Below are positions 11,029-21,215 of a DNA stretch of 64,000 bases, piece after piece. Each line of letters opens with the position of its first letter. Position 1 is the stretch's first letter. This DNA comes from Doryteuthis pealeii (Eukaryota; Mollusca; Cephalopoda; Myopsida; Loliginidae): positions 91,409,276 to 91,473,275 of the forward strand of contig CM042138.1 of NCBI GenBank assembly GCA_023376005.1. Direction: 5' to 3'. Position numbers and translations under genes: made by a program. The notes beneath the pieces are model-generated. The model ran no database searches and was not told the DNA's origin. It saw nothing but the letters and a program-made list of their open reading frames with translations.

Positions 11029-11345
11029 TTGAAGTCGTACCTAATTTTGAAAGTTAATTAGTTAATAATTAATTAATTAGGCGGGCATACCTATTCAAAT
11101 GTAAGGCTAAACAAATCGAGAAAAATCAATCACTGCATGTACATTTCGGCCTATTAGGCCTCAAAAGCAGAGCTATAGCCAGGAAGACCGCCTTGTGCGT
11201 GATTCGAACCATGACTGTCAAGCTGACAGGCGAGGACCGTAACCCCAACACCAACCGGACTTTCTTAGGTTACGGTCCTCGCCCGTCAGCTTGACAGTTA
11301 GGGTTCGAATCACGCACAAGGTGGTCTTCCTGTCAATAGCTCTGC
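11029..11345. mobile_element. Family 1 hammerhead element, head-to-head palindromic dimer with dead ribozymes
   Basis: The left half is on the minus strand: tail, a decayed hammerhead at 11127-11171 (core CTTTTGA instead of CTGATGA, and G at the cleavage position), then the tRNA-like segment. The right half from 11269 is the same tRNA-like segment on the plus strand, including GTCAGCTTGACAGTTAGGG and TTCGAATCACGCACAAGG, followed by GCTCTGCGGGTGAGG. There it jumps straight to CTTCAATTAAGCACATATTC, so about 124 bp holding most of the ribozyme are deleted. It continues into the unit at 11346-11632. Confidence 0.8.
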
Positions 11346-11628
11346 GGGTGAGGCTTCAATTAAGCACATATTCTCTCAAAAATTGTCGGCGAAAAAAAAG
11401 CCATATCAAAACACATCGCTTGTGTATTTACTTCTAATACTGTCGTGTAGAAAAAGTCACTATAAGAGGAATAAAAACCTACTTCTAAACAAAACGAAAA
11501 ATCTAAGAAAGTCCGGTTGGTGTTGGGGTTACGGTCCTCGCCTGTCAGCTTGACAGTCAGGGTTCGAATCTTCCTGTCTATAGCTCTGCTGGTGAGGCCT
11601 AATAGGCCGAAACGTACATGCAGAGACA

Positions 11629-11632
<4 letters not shown>
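11346..11632 (+). mobile_element. Family 1 element, second head-to-tail unit with decayed hammerhead
   Basis: Contains the full order: leader (AAAATTGTCGGCG..., TACTGTCGTGTAG, CTACTTCTAAACAAAACG), tRNA-like head with GTCCGGTTGGTG, TCGCCTGTCAGCTTGACAG and the B-box-like GGGTTCGAATC, then a hammerhead-like stretch at 11584-11625. That stretch has CTGGTGA in place of CTGATGA, intact GGCC-TAATA-GGCC and GAA, but G at the cleavage position, so it should be inactive. It ends in a TA array. Confidence 0.8.
11584..11625 (+). pseudogene. Decayed hammerhead ribozyme (family 1)
   Basis: Stem I CTCTG/CAGAG and stem II GGCC/GGCC are intact. The core has A6 changed to G (CTGGTGA), stem III is ACGTACAT, and the nucleotide after it is G. 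Hammerheads need a non-G at that site and a conserved A6. Confidence 0.75.
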
Positions 11633-11669
<37 letters not shown>

Positions 11670-11783
11670 GAAAATGAAAATAGATACGTCGCTATGTATG
11701 TATGGAAAATTTGAAAGAATAAAATTCTGACTACGTGTTTATTTTTTAATATATAGATGGCTCTGCCTCCGTTCAAGCGTTTT

Positions 11784-11854
<71 letters not shown>
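11630..11854. repeat. (TA)n microsatellites (11630-11666 and 11787-11854)
   Basis: Two TA runs around about 120 bp of other sequence; the long Tyr-Ile frame on the minus strand is their translation. Confidence 0.9.
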
Positions 11855-11855
<1 letters not shown>

Positions 11856-12111
11856 ATCATCCAAGCAATATTAAGAACCGATCTCATGGATCTCCTTCAA
11901 CTGAGATGAAACGAGCATGTGAAAAATTTATTTCGTTTTTATCAACAGCGTTCCTTTTTTTTTTCGTAGTTACGTCATGTGAGTATTCGAAAAAAATTGT
12001 AAATCAAAATATAAAACGTATAATCTTGAGAGATTATTCAAATCATAAATCCTCTGAAGAAAACAGTATACATACTAACCTTCCTGACGGTGTAAAAATT
12101 TATTTCTGAAA

Positions 12112-12330
12112 TATATTGACTGAAAGGGGAGTAAAAAATTGTCACAGGGTTTTGCATCATTAATTTATTAAAGGAGTAAAAAAAAAAAAAAAAAAATTAA
12201 GTGGAAACATAATTCTGTCCACCTCAAATAAAATGTTGCGCACATTTAAAAATTACTAATTAAATAATCATTTGGAATATTCTACACATATATTTTACAC
12301 AAAATCGTGGGTACTTTGTGGGTACTTTAT
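12112..12330. repeat. Interspersed AT-rich repeat, inverted partner of 5640-5960
   Basis: Shares, in reverse complement, the AAAATGTTGCGCACATT/ and TTTTACACAAAATCGTGGG blocks with 5640-5960, plus a poly-A run at 12178-12197. Confidence 0.55.
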
Positions 12331-12603
12331 CAATTTGTAAACTTTTTAATTAATTTTTTGTTACTGAAAAACCGAGCGAAAGTAAAAGATAATTTTTAAC
12401 ATTGATTAAAAATTTCGCGGATAATTTTTTCCATTTAAAGTAATAATCCAATTTAAAAAAATTAATTTCATAGTTTATATACTTTATTCATTTAAATAAA
12501 TATAGAGTTTGCTAATTCAAATTATCATGATTACAACGGAAAGGATTCAAATGTTGAATTATAAGAAACAGCTTTTATTTATTTTATTAATATTAAAAAA
12601 GTA

Positions 12604-12826
12604 GTAAAGTCGTCGGGGCAGCCTAAAGTCGGTATCAGTCTATCCCCTTCACTAGACCAAGGAGATTATTTTAGCGTCTGAAGTGGAGCGCCACTCCTAC
12701 CATCAGCTCCTTACTTTACCGCACAGATCCCTGTGCTATTCATACGCTGAGTTGGCAAGGACCGGTATCGAACTAGGAAACTTGTGGTTTTTAGCCGAAC
12801 GCTCTACCGACTGAGCTAACCCGGCC
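12604..12826 (-). mobile_element. Lys-tRNA-like SINE (family S2)
   Basis: Minus-strand head GGGCCGGGTTAGCTCAGTCG, a GAGCGTTCGGCTAAAAACC anticodon-arm remnant and TAGTTCGATACCGGTCC as T arm and 3' acceptor side. The body matches 5366-5613, including GTCGTCGGGG(C)AGCC. It is more tRNA-like than the first copy (intact GTTCGATACC), but the anticodon stem is mispaired. Confidence 0.8.
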
Positions 12827-13173
12827 CCTTTTTATTAATATTAGTTGTTCTTTATTCTATGTATTGACGATTTTGTGTAATGTGACGTAAGTAGTGATAG
12901 AGTTTCAGTTACAGACAAATACGGATCGAATCTCTGATTAATAGACTGCCCCCCCTCCCCGCATAAACAGGATCTGGCACAAGGTCAATTTCTTTGGCGG
13001 AGTTTTTACAAGTTACAATTCATAGTTTTCTTTCCCTAGTATGGTTGCCTAACTAATGTTCAGTACTATATCCCCCATAACTGGAAGGAGAATATTTACA
13101 CTAAGGGAAATAGAAATTAGAAAAACGAAGTGTTCCAAAAAAGATGAATTTATTTTGATGTTGACGTTTAAAC

Positions 13174-13174
<1 letters not shown>

Positions 13175-13220
<46 letters not shown>

Positions 13221-13221
13221 T
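13175..13221. repeat. (TA)n microsatellite
   Basis: Uninterrupted TA run. Confidence 0.95.
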
Positions 13222-13439
13222 AATAAAAGTAGAGGAATCATATGTAAATTGGGGAGGTGATATTTTGTTATGAAATAAAATATAAAATAAAGGGGATACG
13301 AAGGCCTTTTCGACCGGTACTTTTTCAAGTATTTACACCGGTGACAATTAAAAGTCAGAATGTAAAGAAATTAATAAGAACGAATGGGGGTAAACCAGAG
13401 AGTGTGTGTGTGGGGGAGGACATAAAATTATTATGTTAT

Positions 13440-13708
13440 GTATATTATTATTTATATTTTTTGAAGGCAATTACAATGCGTATATCGTATAAATTCGATA
13501 ATTATTGAAAATAATCATAACAAGAAAACCCGGCTAATAAAGTGCGTACACCGCTGATGAGACTTAATAAAGTTGAAACAGCTGTACGGGGTTCCCGTGG
13601 CGCACTTTATTCGCAGGGTTTGCTTGTTATGATTATTTTCAATAATTAACGAATTTTATACGATATACGCATCGTAATTGTATTCAAAAAATATAAATAA
13701 TAATAATA

Positions 13709-13712
<4 letters not shown>
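13440..13712 (+). mobile_element. Family 2 hammerhead element, left (plus) copy
   Basis: Order: GCAATTACAATGCGTATATC, TTATTGAAAATAATCATAAC, the hammerhead at 13522-13627, then the reverse complements of the same flanks. The flanks extend stem I of the ribozyme into a hairpin of roughly 100 bp per arm. An inverted copy of the whole element lies at 13985-14262, separated by a compound microsatellite. Confidence 0.75.
13522..13627 (+). ncRNA. Hammerhead ribozyme with long stem I (family 2)
   Basis: Core at 13551-13589: CCG, CTGATGA, GACTT-AATA-AAGTT (stem II, closing G-U), GAA, ACAGCTGT (self-complementary stem III), A at the cleavage site, CGG. Stem I starts CCG/CGG, has an internal loop, then continues AATAAAGTGCG pairing with CGCACTTTATT, and on into AACCC/GGGTT. 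All invariant core nucleotides are present. The sequence shares only the catalytic core with family 1, so it is an independent family. Activity is inferred from pairing alone. Confidence 0.8.
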
Positions 13713-13753
<41 letters not shown>

Positions 13754-13755
13754 GT

Positions 13756-13791
<36 letters not shown>

Positions 13792-13805
13792 CTCTCTCTC
13801 TCTCA

Positions 13806-13844
<39 letters not shown>

Positions 13845-13887
13845 GATAGATAGATAGATATAGATATATATATAGATATATAGATAG

Positions 13888-13918
<31 letters not shown>

Positions 13919-13925
13919 CGTGTAC

Positions 13926-13980
<55 letters not shown>

Positions 13981-13984
13981 TATA
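13713..13984. repeat. Compound palindromic microsatellite TA/CA/TC/TAGA/TG/TA
   Basis: Order: (TA)n, GTACACGCA(CA)n, (TC)n, (TA)n, (TAGA)n, (TG)n with GTGCGTGCGTGTAC, (TA)n. The left (CA)n and right (TG)n are mirror complements, as are the flanking TA runs, so the block forms the centre of the large inverted repeat made by the two family 2 copies. Confidence 0.9.
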
Positions 13985-14262
13985 TATATCATTATTATTA
14001 TTTATATTTTTAAGACAATTACAATGCGTATATCGTATAAAATTCGATAATTATTGAAAATAATCATAACTAGCAAACCCGGCGAATGAAGTGCGCCACG
14101 GGAACCCCGTACAGCTGTTTCAAATTTATCAAGTTCATCAGCGGTGTACGCACTTTATTCGCCGGGTTTTCTTGTTATGATTATTTTCAATAATTATCGA
14201 ATTTTATACGATATACGCATTGTAATTGCCTTCAAAAATATAAATAATAATATACATTACAT
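13985..14262 (-). mobile_element. Family 2 hammerhead element, right (minus) copy
   Basis: Reverse complement of 13440-13712. The ribozyme region (14103-14150, minus) keeps CCG-CTGATGA, GAA, ACAGCTGT, A and CGG, but stem II reads ACTTGATAAATTT and no longer pairs well, so this copy is probably weak or dead. Confidence 0.75.
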
Positions 14263-14297
14263 AACAATGCTTCAAAAGCAAATTATCAAATTCCATA

Positions 14298-14299
14298 TA

Positions 14300-14347
<48 letters not shown>

Positions 14348-14486
14348 GTCTCCGCTATTGATAAGGCTGAGTATAAACAAGCTCTGTAGATGTATATGTT
14401 GTTAAATAGCGCAATATGTAAAATCACGCTACGGTATTTTTTTAAGTTGTTATTTTTAGCAGTTCTAGCTCACACAAGTCATATTA

Positions 14487-14527
<41 letters not shown>

Positions 14528-14540
14528 TATATATATATTA
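14298..14540. repeat. (TA)n microsatellites (14298-14342 and 14490-14540)
   Basis: Two TA runs with about 150 bp between them. Confidence 0.9.
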
Positions 14541-14980
14541 TATGTTCACAGGAAAATAATTTTTGGGTTGTTTCAAAGCATGAAAAAATTGAATAAAATA
14601 ATGAAATAAATGAAGATTAGAGACTAGATGTTTTAGTTTGTGTTCTAAATCCCATTTAATTAGCGATGTTTAGCGTACGCCCCTCTTTGTCAAAAGTTTT
14701 TTGATAGAAATTTATTATATGTATATAATTTAAGAGAAAATAAAAATCCACCGCTGTGATTTGTAAACCAAATAAAGTTTAGGAAAATCGTATAGAAAAC
14801 TTACCAAAACATTTATAGAAACTGGGTAAGACGAATTATAATTGCTTAAAATAAAATGAAATATGATAGAAATAAAATAAAATTGAAATAAAATTAATGA
14901 ACTATTTTAAAAATTTTATTCAATTTATCATTTTTCATGTCAAAAATTTGTAAAGAATAATCAAATAAACCTTATCATAG
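14541..14980. other. Unassigned AT-rich sequence
   Basis: Nothing recognisable apart from short AAAATAAAAT runs. Confidence 0.5.
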
Positions 14981-14981
14981 G

Positions 14982-15330
14982 AGATTGTGTTTCTGTCTGT
15001 TTGTAACAAAAACTACATCACTACCAACGTGACAATTTCCATACGTTAAATTCCCAATGGTTATTAAAAATCATTATTTAATCTTACTTAGCATCTTATT
15101 TATTAACAATGTTTCAATTAACATCTAGCCGAGGTAGATTTGTCTCAAATTAGCCCATGTGTTTAAAATCCTGTGATGTGTATTATGTATCACTAATAAA
15201 TAAATGTTTACATAGTAAATGGTGTGAATAATTTGCATACTGGTTTTGATAAAATCGTGTTTTATAAATAATTATTTAGTTTTATTGATTTCAAATATTT
15301 TTTTCTCAAACGCACTAAAAGCAAAACTAT
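14982..15330 (-). mobile_element. Family C1 fragment
   Basis: The GAGATTGTGT...TTTCTGTCTGT block with AAAACTACAT, and further along AATAATTTGCAT and TTTTATTGATTTC, follow the order seen at 9546-9860 in the inverted C1 copy. The CTAGC end is not present. Confidence 0.5.
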
Positions 15331-15384
15331 GTATAATTTTATATTCAAATCAATTAGAATAAAGTAAAAATAAACACTCAGGAC

Positions 15385-15570
15385 ATTAAGAATAACAGGG
15401 GCAGTACACTCATATAGGTGCCATGGCATGACGTGACCAGTAGAGGAGGCCTCTACGACGAACAGTCTATCCTAATTAAGGGCCAAAGTAAAGAGTTGCA
15501 TTATCTTTGGATAATACTGGCCTGTGGTGTTTTCAAGGTTGAATATATAATAGCTGATTTTCAGGTAGTT
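15385..15570 (+). repeat. Family D fragment
   Basis: Carries the CATATAGGTGCCATGGCATGA/CGTGACCAG, GGCCTCTACGAC and CTAATTAAGGGCCAAAGT blocks that correspond to the 3' half of family D copies such as 36290-36420. Confidence 0.55.
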
Positions 15571-15764
15571 TTTTTGCACTGAATTAAAGAATCATACACA
15601 TTTTTCTAATCAGATTAAATTTTTAAGATACAAGGTCTTACTTTAAATGTATAGAACAGTTTCTTGTTAAGTATTCAAGGACATCTTAAAAACCAGACCC
15701 GACTAAACGCAATGAATGGTATCTTTTAATTCAGCATAAAATGGGGATCATATAAGGATTGTAA

Positions 15765-16050
15765 AATTGTGGATGCGCGTGTTGTAATTGTTAGAGTCGC
15801 AGGAAATGGACTCGTCGACATGAGTTCAATTCCTGGACGAAGCTGTTTGCATTTCCCATGGCGCTAATACCCTTGGGAATGTTATGAATCCAATTCTCCC
15901 TAAAGCTATGGGTAAATATCAGGGCAGAATTGGCTCTTTAATCATGGCTAGGTAACCTGTCTAAGAGAAGGAAAACTCTGAATTCAAACCAGCTAAACTC
16001 TGCTTAAGAAATTGACCTTGTGTCGCATACTGCTCGTGTGGAGGGGTTGT
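15765..16050 (+). mobile_element. SINE family S1, near full length
   Basis: Head with TTGTAATTGTTAGAGTCG (A box) and GAGTTCAATTCCTGGACGAA (B box), then GCTAATACCCTTGGGAA, AGCTATGGGTAAATA and GAGAAGGAAAACTCTGAATT as in the copy at 254-525. A short TATATATATGG tract follows the 3' end. Confidence 0.8.
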
Positions 16051-16685
16051 TAAATATATATATATGGATTGTAAAAACTTTGATCTTTGGAAAAAAATTA
16101 ATACAGGCCAATGTAATGTATTCAACCATTATGAAGTTGAGTTAAAATAAAATAAAAAGATTCTTCAAAATCTATTAAATATTATAAAATATGGTAATAA
16201 TGGAAATATTATGAACTGACGATAAAAAAGCAAAAATATTCCAGAATAAAATCAGTAAAAATTAATGCTATTTTTTTTTAGGGGGTGGGGTCTATAATCA
16301 CCGTTGTTGATGCATGAACGTGTTTTCCCGTGTAAAGAAACCCGCTTGACATGTACGCAAATATTTTTCAGTTCCATCATTACTATCACGTGATTACGCC
16401 TAATTCCCATCACAATCACATCTCACTGATATTGTTCATCTCTACGAGTTTCCAGGGAAACTATCTGCAAGAAAATATCGCAAAAATTTTCGATTCAGAA
16501 TAACCAATTTGTAATTCCCCCCATCGAATGGAAAACACGTAGCAACAAACGAGACAGAGAAATACAATATTAGACATCATCTAAACACAACACGGTGCCG
16601 CGAATTCGAGTATAGTCGCACGAGGCCGTATGACATTCGATTCGACTATAGTCGTATAGATAGTTTTAGACGGAGGAGGAAATAA

Positions 16686-16765
16686 ATGAAAGAAAGGAGG
16701 AGGAGGAGGAGGAAGATAAGAAGGAGGAGAAGGAGAAGGAAGAAGATAGAGAAGGGAGGAGGTCG
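16686..16765. repeat. AGG/AGA purine-rich trinucleotide tract
   Basis: Irregular AGGAGGAGA steps; gives an Arg/Lys-rich frame that is not a gene. Confidence 0.85.
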
Positions 16766-17142
16766 AACGGTTTTCTATTCCGGAATTTGGTCGAGGTTAG
16801 CTCTGATGCCATCAGGATATTTACCACGTACCCCATGTGTACGGGTTAGGCTGAAGGCCCTATTAATGAGAGTGATCTGATGCCATCAGAATTTTTTTTA
16901 AAACATAAAAGGAACGAGCTGATTTGTAGGAACGACATTAAAAGTCGACGTACAAAAATAAATATCACCTGACTGTAGCAAACAGGAGTCAAAACCAAGA
17001 AAGTTTTAGGTTTTTTAAATACTTTTTTACAATTAAAAATCAAAACTAAATTTTGAAATTCTCAAAATCGACTTCAATAAATTTTTTTAGATGAGGCTTG
17101 ATAATTTGTACAATTCAGATTATTGTCTTAATATTCATTGTT

Positions 17143-17190
17143 ATCAACACTATGTTTCGGCTGATATACCCTCAGACCTTCTTCAGGTGT
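17143..17190 (-). ncRNA. Hammerhead-like motif, degraded
   Basis: Minus strand: CTGAAGA (fits CUGANGA), a stem II region with GG..TGA/TCA..CC pairs, GAA, ACATAGTGT (3-bp stem III with TAG loop), then T. Stem I complementarity is not evident. The same motif recurs at 40263-40311 with CTGGAGA and a matching stem III. Probably a decayed ribozyme of the family flanking the 21-bp minisatellite. Confidence 0.35.
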
Positions 17191-17282
17191 TTCTTGTCGA
17201 ACTAGGAACCTTCTCGAATAACAACATAGAATACTTAACACAGCTTAACACTTGTACTCATTCATGGTTAACGAAATGATAA

Positions 17283-17745
17283 GTCTATCCCGATGGATTA
17301 AATAAAGGGTTTGGTTCGAAGTTCCGTGAAGGCTCCCGAGTTCGAAAAGAAGGTTTCCGAGTTCGGAAAGAAGGTTTCGGAGTTCGCAAAGAAGGTTGCT
17401 GAGTACGAGAAGTAGGTTTCAGGGTTCTAAAAGAAGGTTCTGGAGTTCGAAAAGAAGGTTCTGGAGTTCGAAAAGAAGGTTGCTGAGTACGAGAAGTAGG
17501 TTGCAGAGTTCGAAAAGAAGGTTTCGGAGCTCGAAAAGAAGGTTTCCAGGTTCGAAAAGAAAGTTCCGGAGTTCGAAAAAGAAGGTTGCCGAGTACGAGA
17601 AGTAGGTTGCAGAGTTCGAAAAGAAACACCTAATATCAGATTTAATTTTCTTGCCTTCAGGTTTTTCTTCTCGAGAACCTCCACAATCGGAATCAGGAGT
17701 CTTCACGAAACTTCGAACCGAAAACTTTATTCAATACAGTTCGGT
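17283..17745. repeat. 21-bp (heptapeptide-like) minisatellite inside an inverted-repeat element
   Basis: About 13 units of GAGTTCGAAAAGAAGGTTCCG and variants, 21 bp each, run from about 17325 to 17625. Left flank GGATTAAATAAAGGGTTTGG plus TTCGAAGTTCCGTGAAGG is mirrored on the right (17650-17745) by CTTCACGAAACTTCGAACCG and AACTTTATTCAATAC, so the array sits inside an inverted-repeat element. One frame reads as an acidic/basic heptad (Glu-Phe-Glu-Lys-Lys-Val-x), another as Phe-Arg-Thr-x-x-Pro-Ser. There is no flanking coding context. A shorter version is at 40180-40260 and 63130-63215. Confidence 0.75.
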
Positions 17746-19215
17746 AGATTATTCTCATTCTGTTAACCATGACCAGGTACAAGTGTTAAGTTATGCTAAG
17801 TATTCTATTTTATTTTCACCCATAGTCAGGATTGAACCTGTTACCTAAAATGATTATCACTTAGAACTGTATTATCTCAGCTCTCCATTAACTTCTCTGC
17901 GGTAGTTTGTTCTCATTCTGTTAACCATGACCGAGAAATTCAAATAATACAAATTATAAAGCCTCATTTAAAAACATTCAGAAAAATAAAGGCTTATTGA
18001 TTACGTCGACACGAGAAACAAGAGAAACACGAATCGGTAGTTTAAAAAGATTATTCGTTATTAAATTCAAATAGAATTTATTTTTTATAGTCTTCTTCAG
18101 ATTTCTTGTCGACCTCAAGAACTTTCTTGTTTCTAGAATGAAAAAAAAAAAATAGAGGGGAAAATAATAAATATTCGACTTGTTGACAATGTCGTCGCCG
18201 TCAAAAAAAAACTTTATCAACTCAAAAATCTTCAGCAGCTGAAAAATCCGTCGTCGTAAAATCTTCAGCAACTCAAAATCGCGACTCGATTCCTGTCGTC
18301 ACCCCACTTCTACTTATACTAGTTTCTCCTCAACATCCGGTGTCTACGCCCCACACACGATATTCTCGAGCCAAACCGGAATCCTCATAGCTATCATCCG
18401 GGAAACTGGTGCTTACATTGGGACTGTAGCTTCTTGACTTTGGTGACAATGTTTGCATTCTGAAGGAAGCGGGTTCGATTCTACAGTCCTACATGTCAGG
18501 CAAAGCCTAGCCCGCTTCCCTCGAGAATACGGCAGGCCTTGACGTTCGCCACTCACCTCTGTTCTCTGTCACATTGCTGAACTCGGGAACCTTCACGATC
18601 CGGGTCGGTAGCCTTAACGGAACTTCGAACCGAACAATTTACTTAATGCATCGGAGTATTTTCTTTTCATTCTGTTAATCATGACCGAAAAATCTAAATA
18701 CAAATTATAATGCCTCATTTAAAAAAACATTCAGAAAAATACAGACTTCTTGGCTATGTTCACAACGTTATGAGAAACAAGAGTCGTGCTCAAAGGATTA
18801 CTCGTTATCTTGTTTTTTATAGAGTTTTTTTTTTTCGTTTCTCGTAAAGGTTTTGCTTTTGGAATTAATGTTATTTACGGTTACAGTTCTATAGTTTATC
18901 GGACAATAATCGGTAATTAAGAGTCGATCAATAGTTGTAAGATCAATAAAATCAGGTTTTAATATTCTTCAACTGCTTAATGTTTGCGATGATGCATTAA
19001 GGAATCCACTTAAAAGAAATAATCGATTATTTGAGAAAGAAATTGTGACGTTGACGAGAGTTAAGAATTCAGTATTGATCTTTTGCAATGAAAGACTTTT
19101 TAAAAACTATTCAAAATTAAAACCAATTAATTATTTTCACTCGTATAAAAAATATCTCTGAAAAAATAAAAATAATATAAACTATAGTAATATAATTTTT
19201 AATTATTAATATTTT
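17746..19215. other. Unassigned sequence with fragments related to the minisatellite element
   Basis: Around 18595-18640 the sequence CGGAACTTCGAACCGAACAA resembles the right flank of the minisatellite element, and TCTGTTAACCATGACC occurs at about 17760 and 17920, with a variant at about 18676, marking a diffuse direct repeat. No gene is visible. Confidence 0.45.
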
Positions 19216-19216
19216 A

Positions 19217-19690
19217 CTAGCAGGACCAGAAAATATGCCACAGCATTATAATTTAATTATTACAACGTCGACTATCTTTACTTAAGAGCTATTGCAATTA
19301 CTTCAATTTGTAAAAAGTATAATAATATTCATTTAACTCTTCTCAATTTTTTCTTCTTTCCTTCTTTTTATTATGTTCATTAAAACAGATTAGCACTAAT
19401 AAACCCTCTCTCTATCTTTCTCCTACTTTCTTTCTTTCTTTCTTTCTTTCTTATTATATTTTTTCAGTGTAGCCCGTCCTTTTCTTTCCTTACTTTCTTT
19501 ATGATAAAAACGGAATGGTCCATTATTTAGCTGAGGTGACGAAACTCATAAAAAAATAAGAATATTGTGAATAACGAACACCAGATATTCAGGATTAGAT
19601 TTTTGCATTTCATCTTGGACGGTCTGATTTTTAACCAGTGGCTGTTCCAAGATGATAACAAGCGTATTAATATATACACAAGAAATAAAA
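19217..19690 (+). mobile_element. CTAGCAGG-starting element (family C2)
   Basis: Left end ACTAGCAGGACCAGAAAATA, then ATTATTACAACGTCGAC, TTTACTTAAGAGCTATTGC, a CT-rich interior, GGTCCATTATTTAGCTGAGG and the right block TTCCAAGATGATAACAAGCG with TATTAATATATA. Copies: 25690-26128 (minus), 31640-32190 (minus), 38190-38540 (plus, partial), 42705-43205 (plus), 53060-53500 (minus), 54580-55085 (plus). The family resembles C1 in starting with CTAGC and in being non-coding; a Helitron-like origin is inference. Confidence 0.7.
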
Positions 19691-19704
19691 CTATAATAAG
19701 AAAT

Positions 19705-19850
19705 TTGGAGGTGCGTGGTGTAATGGTTAGAGTCGTAGGAAATGGACACGTTAACCCGAGTTCAAATACTGGACGAGATTATTTGCATTTCAGCATAGCA
19801 CTAAAAAGCCTTGGGTATGACAATCGGTTTAGAAGAAAATTTCCGAATTT
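19705..19850 (+). mobile_element. SINE family S1, truncated head-containing copy
   Basis: Head GGTGCGTGGTGTAATGGTTA (A box) and CCGAGTTCAAATACTGGACG (B box), body cut short after GCCTTGGGTATGA. It lies directly after the C2 element. Confidence 0.75.
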
Positions 19851-19894
19851 AAACTTGTAAAGTTTGCTTTAAAATTTGTCACACTCAACCCATG

Positions 19895-20165
19895 TGGAAA
19901 AATTAATATCCTGGGTATGATGTTAAACTCTATCTGATGAAGAGGTTCCAGTTTGGAGCTCTGGGGAATGTGGAGTACCCATTAATCCAGGTCCACCCCG
20001 ACCGGGAGTGGTAGTACCTTTAGAGTCCCATCTATGGGTTGAATAGAAATTTTTTAAATTAAGCATCCATCAAGAATGAATAAAACAAAACGTCTTCGTC
20101 ATAAAATAACCCAACAAGAGTTGACACACCGTAAAATCCAACCAACCAACCAACCAACCAACCAA
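19895..20165 (-). repeat. Family D repeat, minus copy
   Basis: Reverse-complement family D: AACTCTATCTGATGAAGAGG, GGGGAATGTGGAGTACCC, CCGGGAGTGGTAGTACCTTT, CCCATCTATGGGTT, then the end with CCGTAAAATCCAACCAACCA. The (CCAA)n at the end is the expanded GGTT motif of the family's left end. Confidence 0.75.
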
Positions 20166-20281
20166 GATCAAGCAAATCCATGTATTTTGCAAGTTTTTCC
20201 TATTCCTTTTTTTTTTTGTAATCTGTTGGAATGACAAATTTCACTTCAATTTATTTTCGTCTTGTTGACTACATCTGCATA

Positions 20282-20460
20282 GGTTGGTTGGTAGGACTTT
20301 ACGGCATGTCAACCGTTGTTGGGTTATTTTATGACGGATACGTATTTTTTCATTCTTTATGGAAACCATTTTTTAAAATTCAATTTATTAAAGATATTTT
20401 TTCTATCTAACCTATAGATTCTTCAGGAATAATTTTCATGGTTTTGTTTCGTTTCTTTGT
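20282..20460 (+). repeat. Family D left-end fragment
   Basis: GGTTGGTTGGTAGGACTTTA and CGGCATGTCAACCGTTG match the family D left end; it fades before the 3' half. Confidence 0.6.
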
Positions 20461-20499
20461 TTAATGGCATATAAACCTTTTGTGGGCTATTTGATTCCA

Positions 20500-20675
20500 A
20501 AGCCACCGTTGTAGAAGTAAAGTAGTGGTATTATTTAACTCATAGCTGGAAGATTAAGGTTATTTCCCAAGGGTATTAGTCCGAAAGTAAACCAGATAGC
20601 GCGACTGGATTTCGAACTCGCTAACTACGATGCAGTAGTCCAGCACGTTAACCACAACGTAACGGGACTCCCACT
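20500..20675 (-). mobile_element. Second tRNA-like SINE type (family S3)
   Basis: On the minus strand: CCCGTTACGTTGTGGTTAAC (A-box-like), CTGGACTACTGCATCGTAG, GAGTTCGAAATCCAGTCGCG (B-box-like). A related head on the plus strand at 41870-41960 reads GTGGAACAGTGGCTAACACG and CTGGACTGCGACATCGTAG. Confidence 0.6.
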
Positions 20676-21109
20676 CATTCATAAATGCCAAAACCTTTTT
20701 GTTTTTCTGTCCAGATGCTGACTTAATTATATGATGATATTTTTATGAAATTACCCTGATTTTGTCTTTAGATAACTCATAGAATAAATGGGATTTTACC
20801 ACAAAACCCTGATAACATTTATCTCATCACGATCAGACATTATATACAAGTCGACGGTCTACAATCTATTTCCATTTCCGAATAACAACTTAGTTTGTTT
20901 TTTGTTTTGTTTTTCTTCTTTCTTTCAGAATTTGATTAATTAGCTCAGCTATTGCCTGTAGCAAAGGTCTCTATTTCCAGAGTCTAGCAATCCTATCACG
21001 TTTGGAATCGGACGGCCTTTCACTCCTACTGTATAGAATTGATAGTTTGTACTCAAAAATATGAGTAATTGAACAATAGTTCAAATCTATACATAAATAC
21101 ATATGATTT

Positions 21110-21215
21110 CTGCAAATATATCATTACGAATCCAAAACTTAGTTGGCATTAAATGACCCACTCAGGTTGATTTGCCGTAAAACCAAACTAATCAAACCAA
21201 ATCATCGACTTGAGA
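21110..21215 (-). repeat. Family D left-end fragment
   Basis: ATTAAATGACCCACTCAGG and TTGCCGTAAAACCAAACTAA match the end of the minus copy at 41780-41850. Confidence 0.6.

Noticed and set aside
16560..16660. Short inverted segments around GACTATAGTCGTA as a regulatory operator
   Set aside because: Small dyads of this size occur by chance and no promoter or gene adjoins them.
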